NCBI GenBank assembly: GCA_013180625.2
Contig: SNVD02011507.1
Span: 620,001-684,000 of the forward strand
Origin: Boswellia sacra
Taxonomy: Eukaryota > Streptophyta > Magnoliopsida > Sapindales > Burseraceae
DNA length: 64,000 nucleotides
Direction: 5' to 3'
Both the position numbers and the translations under genes were made by a program. Position 1 is the stretch's first letter, and every line of letters starts with the position of its first letter. The notes below the pieces were generated by a model, which was given only the letters and a program-made list of their open reading frames with translations, did no database searches and had not been told where the DNA came from. Shown piece after piece: positions 13,031 to 25,400 of the stretch.

Positions 13031-14320
13031 TAATAGTAACTATCTGATAAAGATTGGCAATCATCAAATAAGTTTTTGGGCATAAATTAAAATAATTCCC
13101 TTTTTTTAAAAAAAGTTAACAAATAGTTAATTAATACATTGCCATTAATATTGCAAATGGAATTTTTGTTAGAGAGTTAACAAAATGAGGGAAAGAACAT
13201 GGACAATTAACATACATATTCACCAATTTTGGGAAAATCGTATATGAAAATGAAACAGTGTCTCAATTTACATATAAAATTAGCTTCCAGCGGAAAAGAG
13301 TGAACATTGATTTTCCAAAGTCAAAGGACAACTCATCCATTTTATTTTATGATAAACTAAGGAACAGGAAGAGGCTAAAGTCAAAGTTGCAGACGAGTTC
13401 AAAGCATTGCCTCTTGACTGCCATTATCAGCCAACATCCCTCTATGCACATGGCCTCAGTTGGGGGCGGTGCCGAGCTGGGATGTTGAAGCTTGTTCCAT
13501 GCCAGCTGCTAGCCATCAAATGAATAAAATGTAAATAGTTATATCAATTTGATCTTAGCTAGTCAGGCAGGCTAGCTAACTAGCTCATAAAAAATTGGTC
13601 TCATCATAAAGCTGCTTCAATTCTAAGAACCATTCCTGATTGTTTGCCGTGAAAACTTGAGTCGTGCATGGAAACAAATTATCTACATGTAGCTAGTTGT
13701 TTGTTCTTTTATGATATCTGAGCCACCCATCCGTGTATATGCATCTTTCCACATACTATCCGTGTATATGAAATGGACAAATTATTTTATATAGAGAGAT
13801 TAGTTGCACTGCCTAATGTATGCCATTGACATTTAAGTTCAAAACAATGATTAATTAGCTGTAAGCGTGTTCTATAACGGCGTGTTTCCGTCTCTCAACA
13901 CGCAATGTCCATAATTTATAACCATGATTGTTGAGTGTTTTTTTCGTTATTGAATAGATTGCATAAATTACTTCCAATTTGTATGATTTTTATTATGTGA
14001 AAATTGAAATATCAACTATAATTTGGCAATTTGCAAACCTATTTAATGCAACAATTTGTTTAACGGTTAAAGTAGTGTTGATGCATAGAGATGTAGGTAT
14101 TGCTAGGGGAACAATAGATTTTAGGGAGCTTAAATCCTCACAGGATATTATTTGCTTTGGATCAAAATCTGCATATTTTTGTTTTGAAAATGACCCTCGT
14201 TAGGGAAAGAGAATAACCTCTTCTCTTATAAGCCACAAGTCAATCCATTACATAAGAGATGTGAGACAAAGTCATTACTTTTGATTTAAACCCATGAGAC
14301 AAAATTTGCTAATCATATAA
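13031..14320. other. Intergenic region without a recognised gene
   Basis: AT-rich with short open stretches but no convincing coding pattern. Confidence 0.5.
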
Positions 14321-14534
14321 GAGTAATACTACTCTTACAAACTACTTATACAAACTCACTCATACAAACTGATGTGGTATGATGTGATTTGATAAATAAA
14401 TGCAGTGATTTGATAAATATATATTAATAATAAATGACATTAATTAACATGGGTGATGTGACAATCATATAGAAATGCCACATCAGTTTGTATGTGTGAG
14501 TTTGTATAAGTAATTTGTATGAGTAGCATGACTC
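14321..14534. mobile_element. Mutator-type MITE, 214 bp
   Basis: Terminal inverted repeats of about 60 bp agree at about 54 positions: left GAGTAATACTACTCTTACAA, right end on the other strand GAGTCATGCTACTCATACAA. Both sides carry the same 9-bp sequence ATCATATAA (14312-14320 and 14535-14543), a target duplication of the size typical for Mutator-like elements. There is no coding capacity. Confidence 0.9.
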
Positions 14535-14686
14535 ATCATATAACTTTAGAGTGTTGTTATTTAAGCTCCATTAAATCTCTTTCTAAGTCATTTTTTATGT
14601 GTTTAGATATTACAAATATTGCCCTCTTTTAAAATTTATTACTGTGTAATACTACAGATGGATGTCTTCCTCCTCCTTTTACCTCT

Positions 14687-14706
14687 CTCTCTCTCTCTCT
14701 CTCTCT
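14687..14706. repeat. (CT)n microsatellite
   Basis: CT dinucleotide run following a pyrimidine-rich stretch. Confidence 0.85.
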
Positions 14707-15065
14707 AAAAGAAACCGATTCTTGCTTTGCAGGGATAATTAAATTGCAGTGCATTTTTTTTTCAAGTAGTAGTTTGGCATCCCTTGATGTATGGGTCTTT
14801 ATAAATGATCAATGTATGCAAAGGATCTAAACTATATATGTTATCTAAAAACGTCTTTAAAAGTCTCAAAAACAAATATAATATAAAAAAATCATTGTAA
14901 ACATGAATATATATGTGTGTGTAATAAGGTTCTAATTTTTGCTCGTAAAACTAAAATTCAAAAAACTTGATTGGTTTTAAATTTCTTTAAATAAACAGGA
15001 GATTGAAGTTCAAGTTGAAGATTAAGAAAGAAAAATTATTAAAATTGTTTGATGAATGATTAAGG

Positions 15066-15489
15066 GTTTGTTTGTTTCAGTTTCTACAAGTAGAGTTTAT
15101 TTAAGTAGATCTTATTGAAGTTGAGCTTGTAAAAAGAGAGCTTTTATAAAAAAGTTGATGGTTGTTTGGTTGGATAAATATATAAGCACTTATCGATGTA
15201 AAATTACCAAAATTATTTTTTAGAAAGTAAGGATAAAATAAATCTTTTAAAATATGATAATGGTATATTTGATATTTTACAACTTTATAAAAACTAAAAA
15301 AAAAAAAACTTTTCCCAAAAGCCTCTATTTTGAGTGTTTTCTAAAGACAAAAAAAATAAATAAATAACTTTTTAAATCGTCCATAAACTTTCTTACGTGA
15401 CAATGAAATAACTCAAAAAAATTTTAGAAGAGTTTTTGATATTAAAAAATCTCTTTTGGCCAGTAGAGAAGCCCAAACAAACGCGCTCT
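15066..15489. mobile_element. Possible MITE, about 420 bp
   Basis: The left side reads GGGTTTGTTTGTTTCAGTTT and the right side on the other strand GAGCGCGTTTGTTTGGGCTT, each preceded by TTAA or TTA. The similarity is partial, so family and exact ends are uncertain. Confidence 0.4.
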
Positions 15490-15984
15490 AAGTCTACTTA
15501 ATTTGGCTTCAATAATCTGTAATTATGCTGAAGGTAGATGGGTTGCAGACAATGGATGAGCTTATCTCTCGAAAGACATAGGTACATGTAAGGTGAGCAT
15601 GTGTAGGCTAATCAAACAGCGAGATTCTCTTACAAGGTTTATCAGTGGCAGCCAAAAGATTATTATAATTGTCCAGAGTTCGATTATTTTGCATTTCTCA
15701 TAAGGTAGGTTGCTTCTTTTAATGTATTAAAAATCAAAATTAAAAAAATATTTAAAAACTTCTTTTTTTAAATCACAATTTTCTTTTAATCTAAACTCTT
15801 TAAATAGATGTAAAAGCTGTAGAAAAGGTAATGAATTCTAACATTTTTAAGTAAACTTATATATATTTAAAAGAGAGTAATTTTGATATTATCTTAATTA
15901 TACTTTTAAAAATGGTTAAAAAAAAGATTTTAAGGAGCTTGAAAAATAATACTCATTACATTTCCGTAAGTGATGCATAATCCT

Positions 15985-16110
15985 GGTTGTGACAGATGAT
16001 CCAGCCAAGCATCAGATCTTCCAGTTCATCCCAGCCTTATCCACTCAGCTATGTGGACTCTTGCAAAATCCTCTACTCGAAGTCGAGGGCTTTGTCCAAA
16101 GTCAAAATTA
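15985..16110 (+). other. Coding-like fragment, unidentified
   Basis: One frame reads DDPAKHQIFQFIPALSTQLC then LLQNPLLEVEGFVQSQN before a stop. The composition resembles an exon, but I do not recognise a family and no start, splice partner or downstream continuation is evident. It may be a relic gene fragment. Confidence 0.25.
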
Positions 16111-18289
16111 AACATCTGTTAAACATGGATTGGGCTCATTGCAGCAGCACTTCATGACCTAACAGACTATCCTCGCAGCATCCAAAAACCCAACAAGGTA
16201 AAAAAAAAAAAAAAAAAAAAAAGCCAACTTTATGGATTCTTTTAATAATCAACGGGTGGCTCAAAATTTAGATGTAATTACCAAATTTGACATGTGGTAA
16301 TTAAAATACTTCTAATTTCACTTAATGCTTGCATTTTCTCTCATTTGAAATTTACACTCTAAGATTCTACTTGTAAAAATACAAAAACAAATTGTCAAAT
16401 TAAGAGGATTGTTTTGAATTTTAGTAAAAATTTAGATTTATTTTGATTGTCTGATCAAATTATAACTCTTCTTTTATTACTGAGCCAAACTTAATATTAA
16501 AATGGTTACTTACAATTAGTTTATCAGATAAAAAGAGACAAACCCTCATACATTATTTAACAAGTGTAAATATTTATTGATATTCTTCAAGAAGAATTTG
16601 GTAATATTTCAAGTTTTTGTTTTGTTGAAAAACTCTAAGAGATTTTACTCTAGTGACTTAACACTCACTTAGGTAAATAATAAAAAAGAAAACACAGTTT
16701 TACTTAAAATCAAAATCGCATTTAAGATTTCACTTTTTTTTTTCAAATATATTAAAAAAAAATTTGTCCTAAACCGCATTTTAAAATAATCACGGGACAA
16801 TGTTTAAGATATCGACTGTCGAGAGATTGTGACAGACAGAGCAAGTCACAGAAAAGCCGAAAGAAGGGGTAACGATCAAATGAATCTCGCTGCTGCTCAT
16901 AACTCGCAAAACTCCCTATTTTGAATTTCAAAATAGTCGTTTTTTGGAGGGAGAGCGATCGCTTTGCTTCTTCTTGCTGATGCTGTTCGGGATTTGCACG
17001 GTCCCACGCATGGCCCCGCGGGACCCATTCAGCGATCTATGTTGTTGTCTTTTGTCTGCTGCTGCCACCACTTGATCTCCTGATTTTATATTATACTTTG
17101 AAGATCAAACTAGGTCCAGTCCACCCAAAGATTCAATCTCGGACGCTCCTTCTCTCGATCTTGCTTCCCTCCTGTCACAGCAGTTTTGCATCAAGTTGTT
17201 TTGCCATAAAGACAATATTGCCCCTGTTTCGTATCAGTAAATGAATTCACGTGGGTGGGATTGAAAACGATTTAAACTTTTAAACAAAAAAGAGAGAGGA
17301 TACGGATTGATTTTGAAGATGTAGAGATAAAACCACTTGAAAGTAGCTTGCGAACAAATCAAATTGTTGTCAACCATAGTGGAAGATATTTGCTTTGCTT
17401 TTTTCCTTCCATGTCTAAGGTAATTGTAATTGGAGTCATAAAGGCTGAAATCAAGAAATACTTGTGAAAATTTTATCGAAAATATAACCACGCAGGTAGG
17501 GCAGCTGAGCTCAAAAATCAAAATCAAAGTGGAAGCCAAGAGAGAAAGGACAAATATTTTGAAGAAAAATTGGATTCTTTTTTCGCATAAGCTTCTCCTT
17601 TAATCACGCGAATGGCATAAAAAGGACCCCTTATTATTGGAAATATCAAAGTTGTCCTCGTTTGACCGTCACGATGAGCAGTCATTATTCTCCAACGGTC
17701 TCCCAACCCCTTTACCAACCGGCTCTTGGTGGGTGTTTCCATTTTTCCTTGGAAAATGACTTCATTTTAATTATTTTATTTAACCACGAAAATCAAATCA
17801 AATTAAACCCCACCCATTTCATTTCACCACCTAAACGACTGCTCACCATCACCAACGTCAAATCAAACAAATATTACCATCAGTTCAACTTGCATTTAAT
17901 ATAACAATGGCGTAGGTTTCCCTGAGTTGGTAGTAAAAATAAATAAATTAAAGGCAGAGCAAAGTGAAAAGTGGCATTCTTGATAATTACTTCAATTTGA
18001 AGGTAAAGTGTGTGAAAGAGTGTAGATAAAGTGAAGTCCATTAAAGAAATTTGAAACGAGTGGCCGTTTGAAGTCCAACTTCAAACTTGAAAATCCCGAC
18101 CCAACACAGCACAACACAAACGAACACACGAGTGTAACCATAATACAAACTCAACCTGTAATTTAAATCCTGTCCTTCTTTCTCCACGCGCTCTCTCTCG
18201 TCTTGTTTCAAGAGACAAACTTTTACTTAGCCCAGAAAAACAACTGCATTTTACGTGGAGAGACTTTTAGTTGTCTCATTTGGTGAGAA
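16111..18289. other. Intergenic and 5' region of the RopGAP gene
   Basis: A 21-base poly-A run starts at 16202. The part from about 16850 has higher GC and pyrimidine tracts near 18180-18210, consistent with a promoter and 5' UTR. No separate gene was recognised. Confidence 0.5.
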
Positions 18290-20743
18290 ATGACGGGCCT
18301 TGTGATGGTGACGAAGGGTGGTGGGTGTGGTGGTGGTGGTGATGGTGGGAGTGGGAAAGCTAACAAAGGGTCCAAGACTAGCGAAGAAGAGCAGAACCAG
18401 CTCTCCGTCGTGGCCCTTCTTCTAGCTGCTTTGAGGAAATCAATGGTGTCTTGCCGTGTTGATAGAGGCGAAGATGTCATTTCCACCGTTCACAATATGG
18501 AGATCGGTTGGCCCACAAACGTACGGCACATTACTCACGTGACCTTCGATCGGTTCAATGGCTTTCTGGGTCTTCCTGTTGAGTTTGAAGTTGAGATCCC
18601 ATGTCGAGTTCCAAGTGCCAGGTAACTTTCCTAGTGTTAATCCGGTTTTTTCGCTTGGACTGCCCCAATAAACTTTCTTTTATAAAATTTTTGTTTCAGT
18701 TTTGGTATTTTAATTATTTTGCAGAAGTTAGTTGCTTTATTCTTGTTCACTCAACAGTTTGACTTTTTTTTTTTTAAAGTAATCATTATTTGGAGTGCTT
18801 TGAAATTTGAAGTTTGAGTGGCAGCTGACATGTAGGCACAGAAAGATACAGGAACATAGAGATCTTTATATGAGCTAAGTTATAGCTTCATTTAAACTCG
18901 AATTAATTTGATCATTCTAACTCGTTCTGGGATTTGAAGATTGTTACCTTTGGTTATTGATGGGTTTAAGGTTACATTTGTTTGAAAATCAAACCCTAAA
19001 ACCTCATTCCAGCTGCTGCAAAGATGAAAAATTAAACTCAACTGGGAAGACTGGTATATTTATGTTCCACTTCAATTTTTTTCTAAGAAAATAAATTTAA
19101 AACCAATCTAGCCCACTGGGTTCTATTGTGATTAGTTGAAGGGAGTTCATGGTTTCTGAGCTTCCTAATTTTGTATTTTGAAGATTAGCAACTCTGTGCT
19201 CTCTCTAAATTTTTCATTTTCTCCGCAGTAAATATTTGAAATTGTAGACTGAAATCATGTTCTTTCTGTGCTCTCTCTATATACATGTATTTTATGCATG
19301 GTTTGACCTCTCAATCATCTGATTCTGCTGAGTTTCTGCAGTGCTAGCGTGTTTGGCGTCTCAGCAGAATCAATGCAATGCTCCTTCGATTCAAGAGGGA
19401 ACAGTGTCCCCACTATTCTCTTGCTAATGCAGGAGCGGTTATATTCACAAGGAGGCCTGAAGGTATGAATCATTGAATGTTGATGTACGTTCAGCTACAT
19501 AGAAGCAATGAGTTTCTTACTAGTTTTTTTGAATGGTTTTGTAGGCAGAGGGAATTTTCCGGATAAACCCCGAGAACAGCCAAGAGGAGCTTGTAAGAGA
19601 TCAGTTGAACAGAGGCATTGTGCCAAACAACATTGATGTCCATTGTTTGGCTGGTCTTATAAAAGCCTGGTTCAGAGAACTTCCGTCAGGAGTATTGGAT
19701 GGACTTTCGCCTGAAGAAGTTCTCCAATGCAATACGGAAGAAGAATCTATTGAGCTGGTGAAGCAACTGAAGCCAACTGAGACTGCGTTGCTCAACTGGG
19801 CTGTTGATCTTATGGCTGACGTTGTGGAGGAAGAGGAATTCAACAAAATGAATGCAAGAAATATTGCTATGGTTTTTGCTCCAAATATGACACAGGTTAT
19901 AAGCATCATCTATGTAGTAGCGGCTTATAAGACTCTATCTCTTGCTGGTGAATTAGAAGTTCTAAAATGAAGAAAGTCGTGCTTTTTGAATGCAAGAAAT
20001 GCTCCTTAATTTAATGATACTATGCAACTTAAGCAACTTACCTCTAAGTTATTATTTTTATGTAATTCATTCAATTGATGTCTGATCCGTTATATTCATT
20101 AATTAATCTATTTTTTTGGCTCCTTGGTTAGATGTCTGATCCGTTGACGGCTTTAATGCATGCTGTTCAAGTAATGAACTTGCTCAAGACCCTAATTACC
20201 AAAACTCTCAGAGAACGTGAAGAGACTGCAACCGGAGGGTACTCACCAATGTCATCACGTTCATCTGATCAGCAAACTGATGAGGAATTTGACAGTCAGC
20301 ACCAGATGGATACCAGCTGTGAATTGAGAGGGCCAACATCAGATTATGATGATAATGCACATTACAGCCACAGTAGTGAAGATGAAGCTGATGTTGAATC
20401 CTTAGGTGAAATAGAAGAATGCTTCCTGAGGCAATTTGATGAAACCAAAAATTTCTCAAATAGTTTATTGGAGCAACCGGTTGGTGATTTGCAGGGACAC
20501 TATTCAAGTCCAAAAAGTTGTTCTGGGTTTAATCCTGAGTCTGGTATTTCACTTACTGATAGCAAAAAAGAGAATTCTAGCTCTTGTTCAAGTGATGGAG
20601 AAGACTCGAGGGCAAGTTTGATAACAGTAGAACAAAGGATTAGCAGGAGGAGCCCATCAAAAGAATGTGGAAACACCAATGATGTTGAGATGGTTGACAA
20701 ATTAGTGGTTTCTACTTCACCTATGCCGTCATGTGTGCAATGA
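18290..20743 (+). CDS. Rop GTPase-activating protein with CRIB motif, 471 aa
   Basis: Exons are 18290-18621, 19342-19462, 19545-19895 and 20132-20743. After a Gly-rich N-terminus comes a CRIB motif at residues 72-84 (IGWPTNVRHITHV), then a RhoGAP domain at about 110-290 with the arginine finger Arg157 in AEGIFRINPEN, the helix NARNIAMVFAPNMTQ, and a long acidic, Ser-rich tail. The CRIB-plus-GAP layout is found only in plant RopGAPs, which bind Rop GTPases near the plasma membrane and speed GTP hydrolysis, ending Rop signalling in polarity, pollen tubes and low-oxygen responses. Length is typical. From memory, Arabidopsis At4g03100 is of this class and heads the same gene order. Confidence 0.93.
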
Positions 20744-21940
20744 TTGCTTCTGACTAAGATCTCATTCTCACATCTAGGGAAAATCCTTTATTTGCAGATT
20801 TTGGTTCTCTCTACAGTGATGGTTGTTTTTGTAAATTAATACTTTGCTTGAACTAGGGCTGGCGTGTGTTTGCATATGATGGATTGTGAAAGTCATGTTT
20901 CAGCTTGAGGCTGAACATGTGCTATGTGTTGTGTTGTTGTTTAGGATGTAAAAGATTTCTAACCTTTGACTTATTTGTGATCGGAATTAATCATCTGGAA
21001 GTGTATGCCCATAATTTCCATGCTGAAGAGAAGAGCTTGTGAAAATCCATATAGATGAATTCTTAGGGAGGCTGATGATCCATCCTGGGACTAGAAATTG
21101 ATCTCTGAATTTTTAGTCCCCTCAGATTTTCAGCGAGTATCCAGTTCAATCCATGTACTTTAATCAGATTTATTATTTCTGAAATTGACCATTTCATAGC
21201 ATTAAAATTTGATGTCATTCTACATCAGAATTGGCTTTGAAGTGCCCCTTCCAATTTTATTATATGTTTGTCTCTCGAATTAATGACGGGTATTCTGGAA
21301 GTTCACCAATTCCGCCTTAGCAACAGAAACCTAAATGAATAAATTACTGAAAAAATTATAGGCATTTTTATGTAGAAAAGTGTCATATCCATCATGCGCT
21401 TCACCTTTTACATCGTTAATGAATCGTTAATTAATTAAAAACATGGCTTTTTGTTATTGAAGATGGTGCCACTACTGCCTTGTTGAATTCTCTTTTTGCA
21501 TTTAATAATATCGCGCATGCAGCATCGTTAAATAGTTCAAATAATCAAAATATTCATCAGAATCCAAAGAATATCTCGTCACTTTGATGCCAGCAGCCGA
21601 ACCCGCTCGCTTGAACTTTTTCATCTCTAATTCATTCTCTATATCATATGACAGGAGTTTAATTTCCTTTTGATGACAAATTTTACCACAAATAATCAAT
21701 ACCCTCCTTGCAGAGAACTTGACAAATACATGTAAACTGCAAAAAGTATTGTAAAATGATAGTCAGCAGAAAATCATCATTAATTTATACAGTTCTTAAT
21801 TGTTAGACACCTTGTAAGCAAAGAGGCTTGCCTAAACACCGCTAACCTGATCACCTCACTAAAGAAACAAAGAATCCCAAAACAAGAAATATATAAACAA
21901 AAACAAAATGAGTGAGATCAAATGGCAAAAAATCCAGACT
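20744..21940. other. 3' flank and intergenic region
   Basis: Contains the 3' UTR of the RopGAP gene (no single clear polyadenylation signal chosen). A 65-residue minus-strand open stretch at 21502-21699 has no recognised family. Confidence 0.5.
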
Positions 21941-22294
21941 TCATGATGCCAGGCAAGTTTCCCAGAACTGCCTATTCTTCTCCATCTCACTCATTATCTC
22001 TTCATTTTGTTTGTTTTCTTCACTATTCCACGTCCTGTAACTATCAACTTCCTCACCTTCCTCTTCATCATCATCAACAAGCACAGCATGAGCATTATTC
22101 AAGCCATTATTTACATCACCAACAAACGGGAAGCCGGGTAGATTATAGCTACAAGACTCAGCGGCGTCGTCGTCTTGGTTAATGGTTCTACTGATAGCAA
22201 TGTTAGGATCGTCGACATCAGGATCAGCTTCAGAATCACCAGTGGCTTCGAAGAACAAGAAGGAAGAGACATCAAAAGCGTTCTTGAAGTCCAT
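21941..22294 (-). CDS. Small acidic plant protein of unknown function, 117 aa
   Basis: Single exon, starting MDFKNAFDVSSFLFFEATGD and ending MEKNRQFWETCLAS. It is strongly acidic, with a DDDEEEGEE run in the middle and no signal peptide, membrane span or known fold. I recall small plant proteins with a similar N-terminal segment and a closing FWEACLAS, all uncharacterised, so conservation at both ends suggests a real gene. A likely TATA box lies about 115 bp upstream. No function should be assigned. Confidence 0.7.
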   Translation of the reverse strand: MDFKNAFDVSSFLFFEATGDSEADPDVDDPNIAISRTINQDDDAAESCSYNLPGFPFVGDVNNGLNNAHAVLVDDDEEEGEEVDSYRTWNSEENKQNEEIMSEMEKNRQFWETCLAS

Positions 22295-22407
22295 GGATTT
22301 GGATGTTCATTAAAGCAAAAGAAACTGCAACATCAACATGAGTGTGAGATGGTTAATTTGTGACTTTGATCAGAAGAAATAATAGCACGTAAATAGAAAT
22401 ATATACA

Positions 22408-22416
22408 TATATAGGT
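22408..22416 (-). promoter_or_regulatory. TATA box of the small acidic protein gene
   Basis: The minus strand reads CACCTATATATGTATATA about 115-120 bp before the ATG. Confidence 0.5.
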
Positions 22417-22419
22417 GAG

Positions 22420-25400
22420 GTTTGTGAGGAATTAAAAGGGCGCATCTGGGCTGTCTTGTGTTGACTTGAACATTGTATAAAACTGCTAATTTAGCAGGTT
22501 GGCCTCGTTTAATCAACTTGGAATTGTTTATAGCTAAAGTAAAAAGAAAAGATGATGTTCAATACTAGAAAAAGACCGAAGGTGGCCATGCCATCCCCTT
22601 CTAGAAACAATTCCAGCGTGGCTAAATATTTTAATGATTCATGTGCATCAAATCAATCTTCTAGAACGAAATAGCCATTCCTCTAGAAGACAAGCCAGGT
22701 GTCAATCTGTTGTTCGTTACTTGTTAGGAAACTATTTCGGTTTTCAACATTTGGGAAGAGAAATTGCTTGTCACGTACCAGGAATTGCTGCAATAATTTA
22801 GCTAGCAAACCAAACTTTGCATTCATGAAACAAAATTTGATCAATTCACAGCATGGACGGTAATAAGAAGCCTACAATTTCTTACCTTTATAGGAGAGTT
22901 TATGACAAATTCATAGGCAGTCCATATAGCAACATGGGTGATGATTTTATTTGCATTTGAATTGAAACTGAAGGAGACTGAGGACCGCGGAATGTGACTT
23001 TTAGAAACGTAGTCAATAAACAGGCAGTAATTTTCCAATTCAGAAACTGTTTCTGCTCTAGATAACACAAACGGCGACGCAACACAAGTCAAGAATTGCA
23101 ATTCCCACAAAACCATTAAAACTAGAAAAGGATGTTTGATTGGACACGGAATAGTATATTATGTTTGTTTGCCGTGAAACGTGGATGGCCCTCAAAAGAG
23201 AACTGTCAAGATTTCAAAAACCAGATTGGATCAGTTTCACGCTCATGCTAATCAAAGGACCAAGAAAAGAATAGAAAAGCTAGCAGTAGGTGGTTTTGCT
23301 GGTTTTTGCTCCGAAAGGGTTATCCAAAATCTAAAAGATCTGCAAGCTTGACTTTGTGACAACGCATCCATATCATTGCGAGCCCAAGACGAAGCAGATA
23401 AAAATAATAATAATAGAGACGATATAGTGTTACTTGAATTAGATGCTTACGGCAGCTGCATTAGATCCCACTAACGTTTATAAGTTACAGCAACCCACAA
23501 TTTTGTATTTTGTGTGATCTTCTATCTACCGCGTGCCTAATGGTTGAGCGATTGGCCTAACCACATTGGCACGCTCTGCCAGTCCAAGTCCAATTTCCCT
23601 GTCGACATATTACTTCAGTTTTACCCTACCCTAGATACATACTTAAATAATTGTTGACATATAAAGTGTGAGCCGTAAAGTTCACTCTCTGGGACTGGAC
23701 TGCCATAACATTCAACACAGAAATTTCAAGACCACTTATTCAGCCTACAGAAGTACAGCCAAATTTCTTTTGGGATTGTACCATTTGACCTTTATTCATC
23801 CTTAGTTTTAATGTTTTATTTGGATGTTCCAAGATATTTTTTCTTGCAACCTTTTTTAGACAAACGCCCTGTTGAAGATAAACCCAATTGTAACACGCTA
23901 AGTAAGAAAATAATATATAAAGACGAAGTGGCTTTACTGAAAACTTGCAACAAGCTTGGGCCACACATGCAGAAATGATCAACTGGTAATCACAATCGTT
24001 ATCAAAATTGTTATTTTGATCATCAAAATCCAAAAACCATAATTCTTCATCAGAAGATCAAGTAAATATTTCCCAAGCAGTGCATGGTTAGAAATTATAT
24101 GAAACCTTCTGAGTAGAGAATTTAGCTTAATTTAATAATCAATCAACTCTGTAATTGGTTCTTCAAGCAAAGGCTTTAACCTGGATTAGCTAGCGCGGGG
24201 AAAAGCATTGGAATCAGTTTATCACTACTCTTCTCCCTCATATTAATATTGACAGCACTTCTTAATTCTGATAGTTGGAAAGATGTTATTTGATGGGGAC
24301 AGTCCTAAAGGTCCTGTTCTTTCTTGTTTCCTAAAAACTGTTTTCCATTTTCGGAATACAAAATTCTTGCAAAACGTGTTCTTTTCTGTTTTTGTAATAT
24401 GTTTTCACATAACATTGTTTTTAACATTTTCAGAGTTTAAATTCATCCGTTCCTAACTCTTCTCTCTCTGTTTTCATCTTCTATTTTCTTCTCCTCTCTC
24501 CATTTTATATCAATAATTCATTTCCAAACACATATCTTGTTTTTGTTTTCAAAATTTCAGCTCAAGAATTCATTTCCAAACACATATTCTTAAAACCATT
24601 TCCGAATTTGTATTTTATGAATTCATTTTCAAACGTATATCCTTTACTTAAAATACATTCTCTAAATCATAGAAATTTATTTTTCAAATCATTTTGGAAA
24701 CAAAAACACATGAAACAAAATAAAACACACCCAAAACTTCCTTAGTACAATTACACTATCATGTGAAGTTCAGATACACTCAAAGGCCTTTATCGTTTCT
24801 TTATCGCCATATCTTTGATTTGTGATGAATATCTTTATCATGTCAAGCCAAAATTGAATAAATAAATGAATCAACAGTATGGATATTAATTTAAAAAAAT
24901 ATTTAACTATCGATGAATATATCAAACAATATTCACAAACTGCAAACATTCTGGCGCACCATGACGTTATCAGATCCACAACAAGATCTAAACAATCCAT
25001 AATGGATATCGAAACCAATAAAAAAGCAATCTAATCGAATAACTCTCATCTAATTCTCCAAGTTCCCAACTCTATCACTGTCACAACTATAAGATTACTA
25101 TTGAAATTGCTCCCTTGTCCCAACTTTATCAGTACTGCTTTGTGTTACAATTGTAGGCGATCAAAGTACAGAAAATAATGAAATAACTAGGGAGCTGAAA
25201 TATAAAATAATGAAGTTTTACCCCATAGGATGGGCAATGAAATGCAATATTTTTCATCACCATTTATATGGAAAATTGGCCATATGACAGTCAACAATAG
25301 CACTGACTCAGGATAGAAGCTAGGGCTAAGCGGGGTTGAAACTATGGCACCATCACTAAGAGATGGCACAGAAAGCTTTTGTATTGCCTATTTCTTCTTA

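Noticed and set aside
13258..13488. A 76-codon plus-strand frame.
   Set aside because: Basic, no family, and its end runs into non-coding-like sequence; probably chance.
19605..19970. Plus-strand frame extending past exon 3 of the RopGAP gene.
   Set aside because: It reads through the GT donor at 19896 into an intron; splicing to 20132 restores the GAP domain.
22841..23116. A 91-codon minus-strand frame (MVLWELQFLTCVASPF).
   Set aside because: No family, no splice context and low-complexity neighbours; not enough to call a gene.
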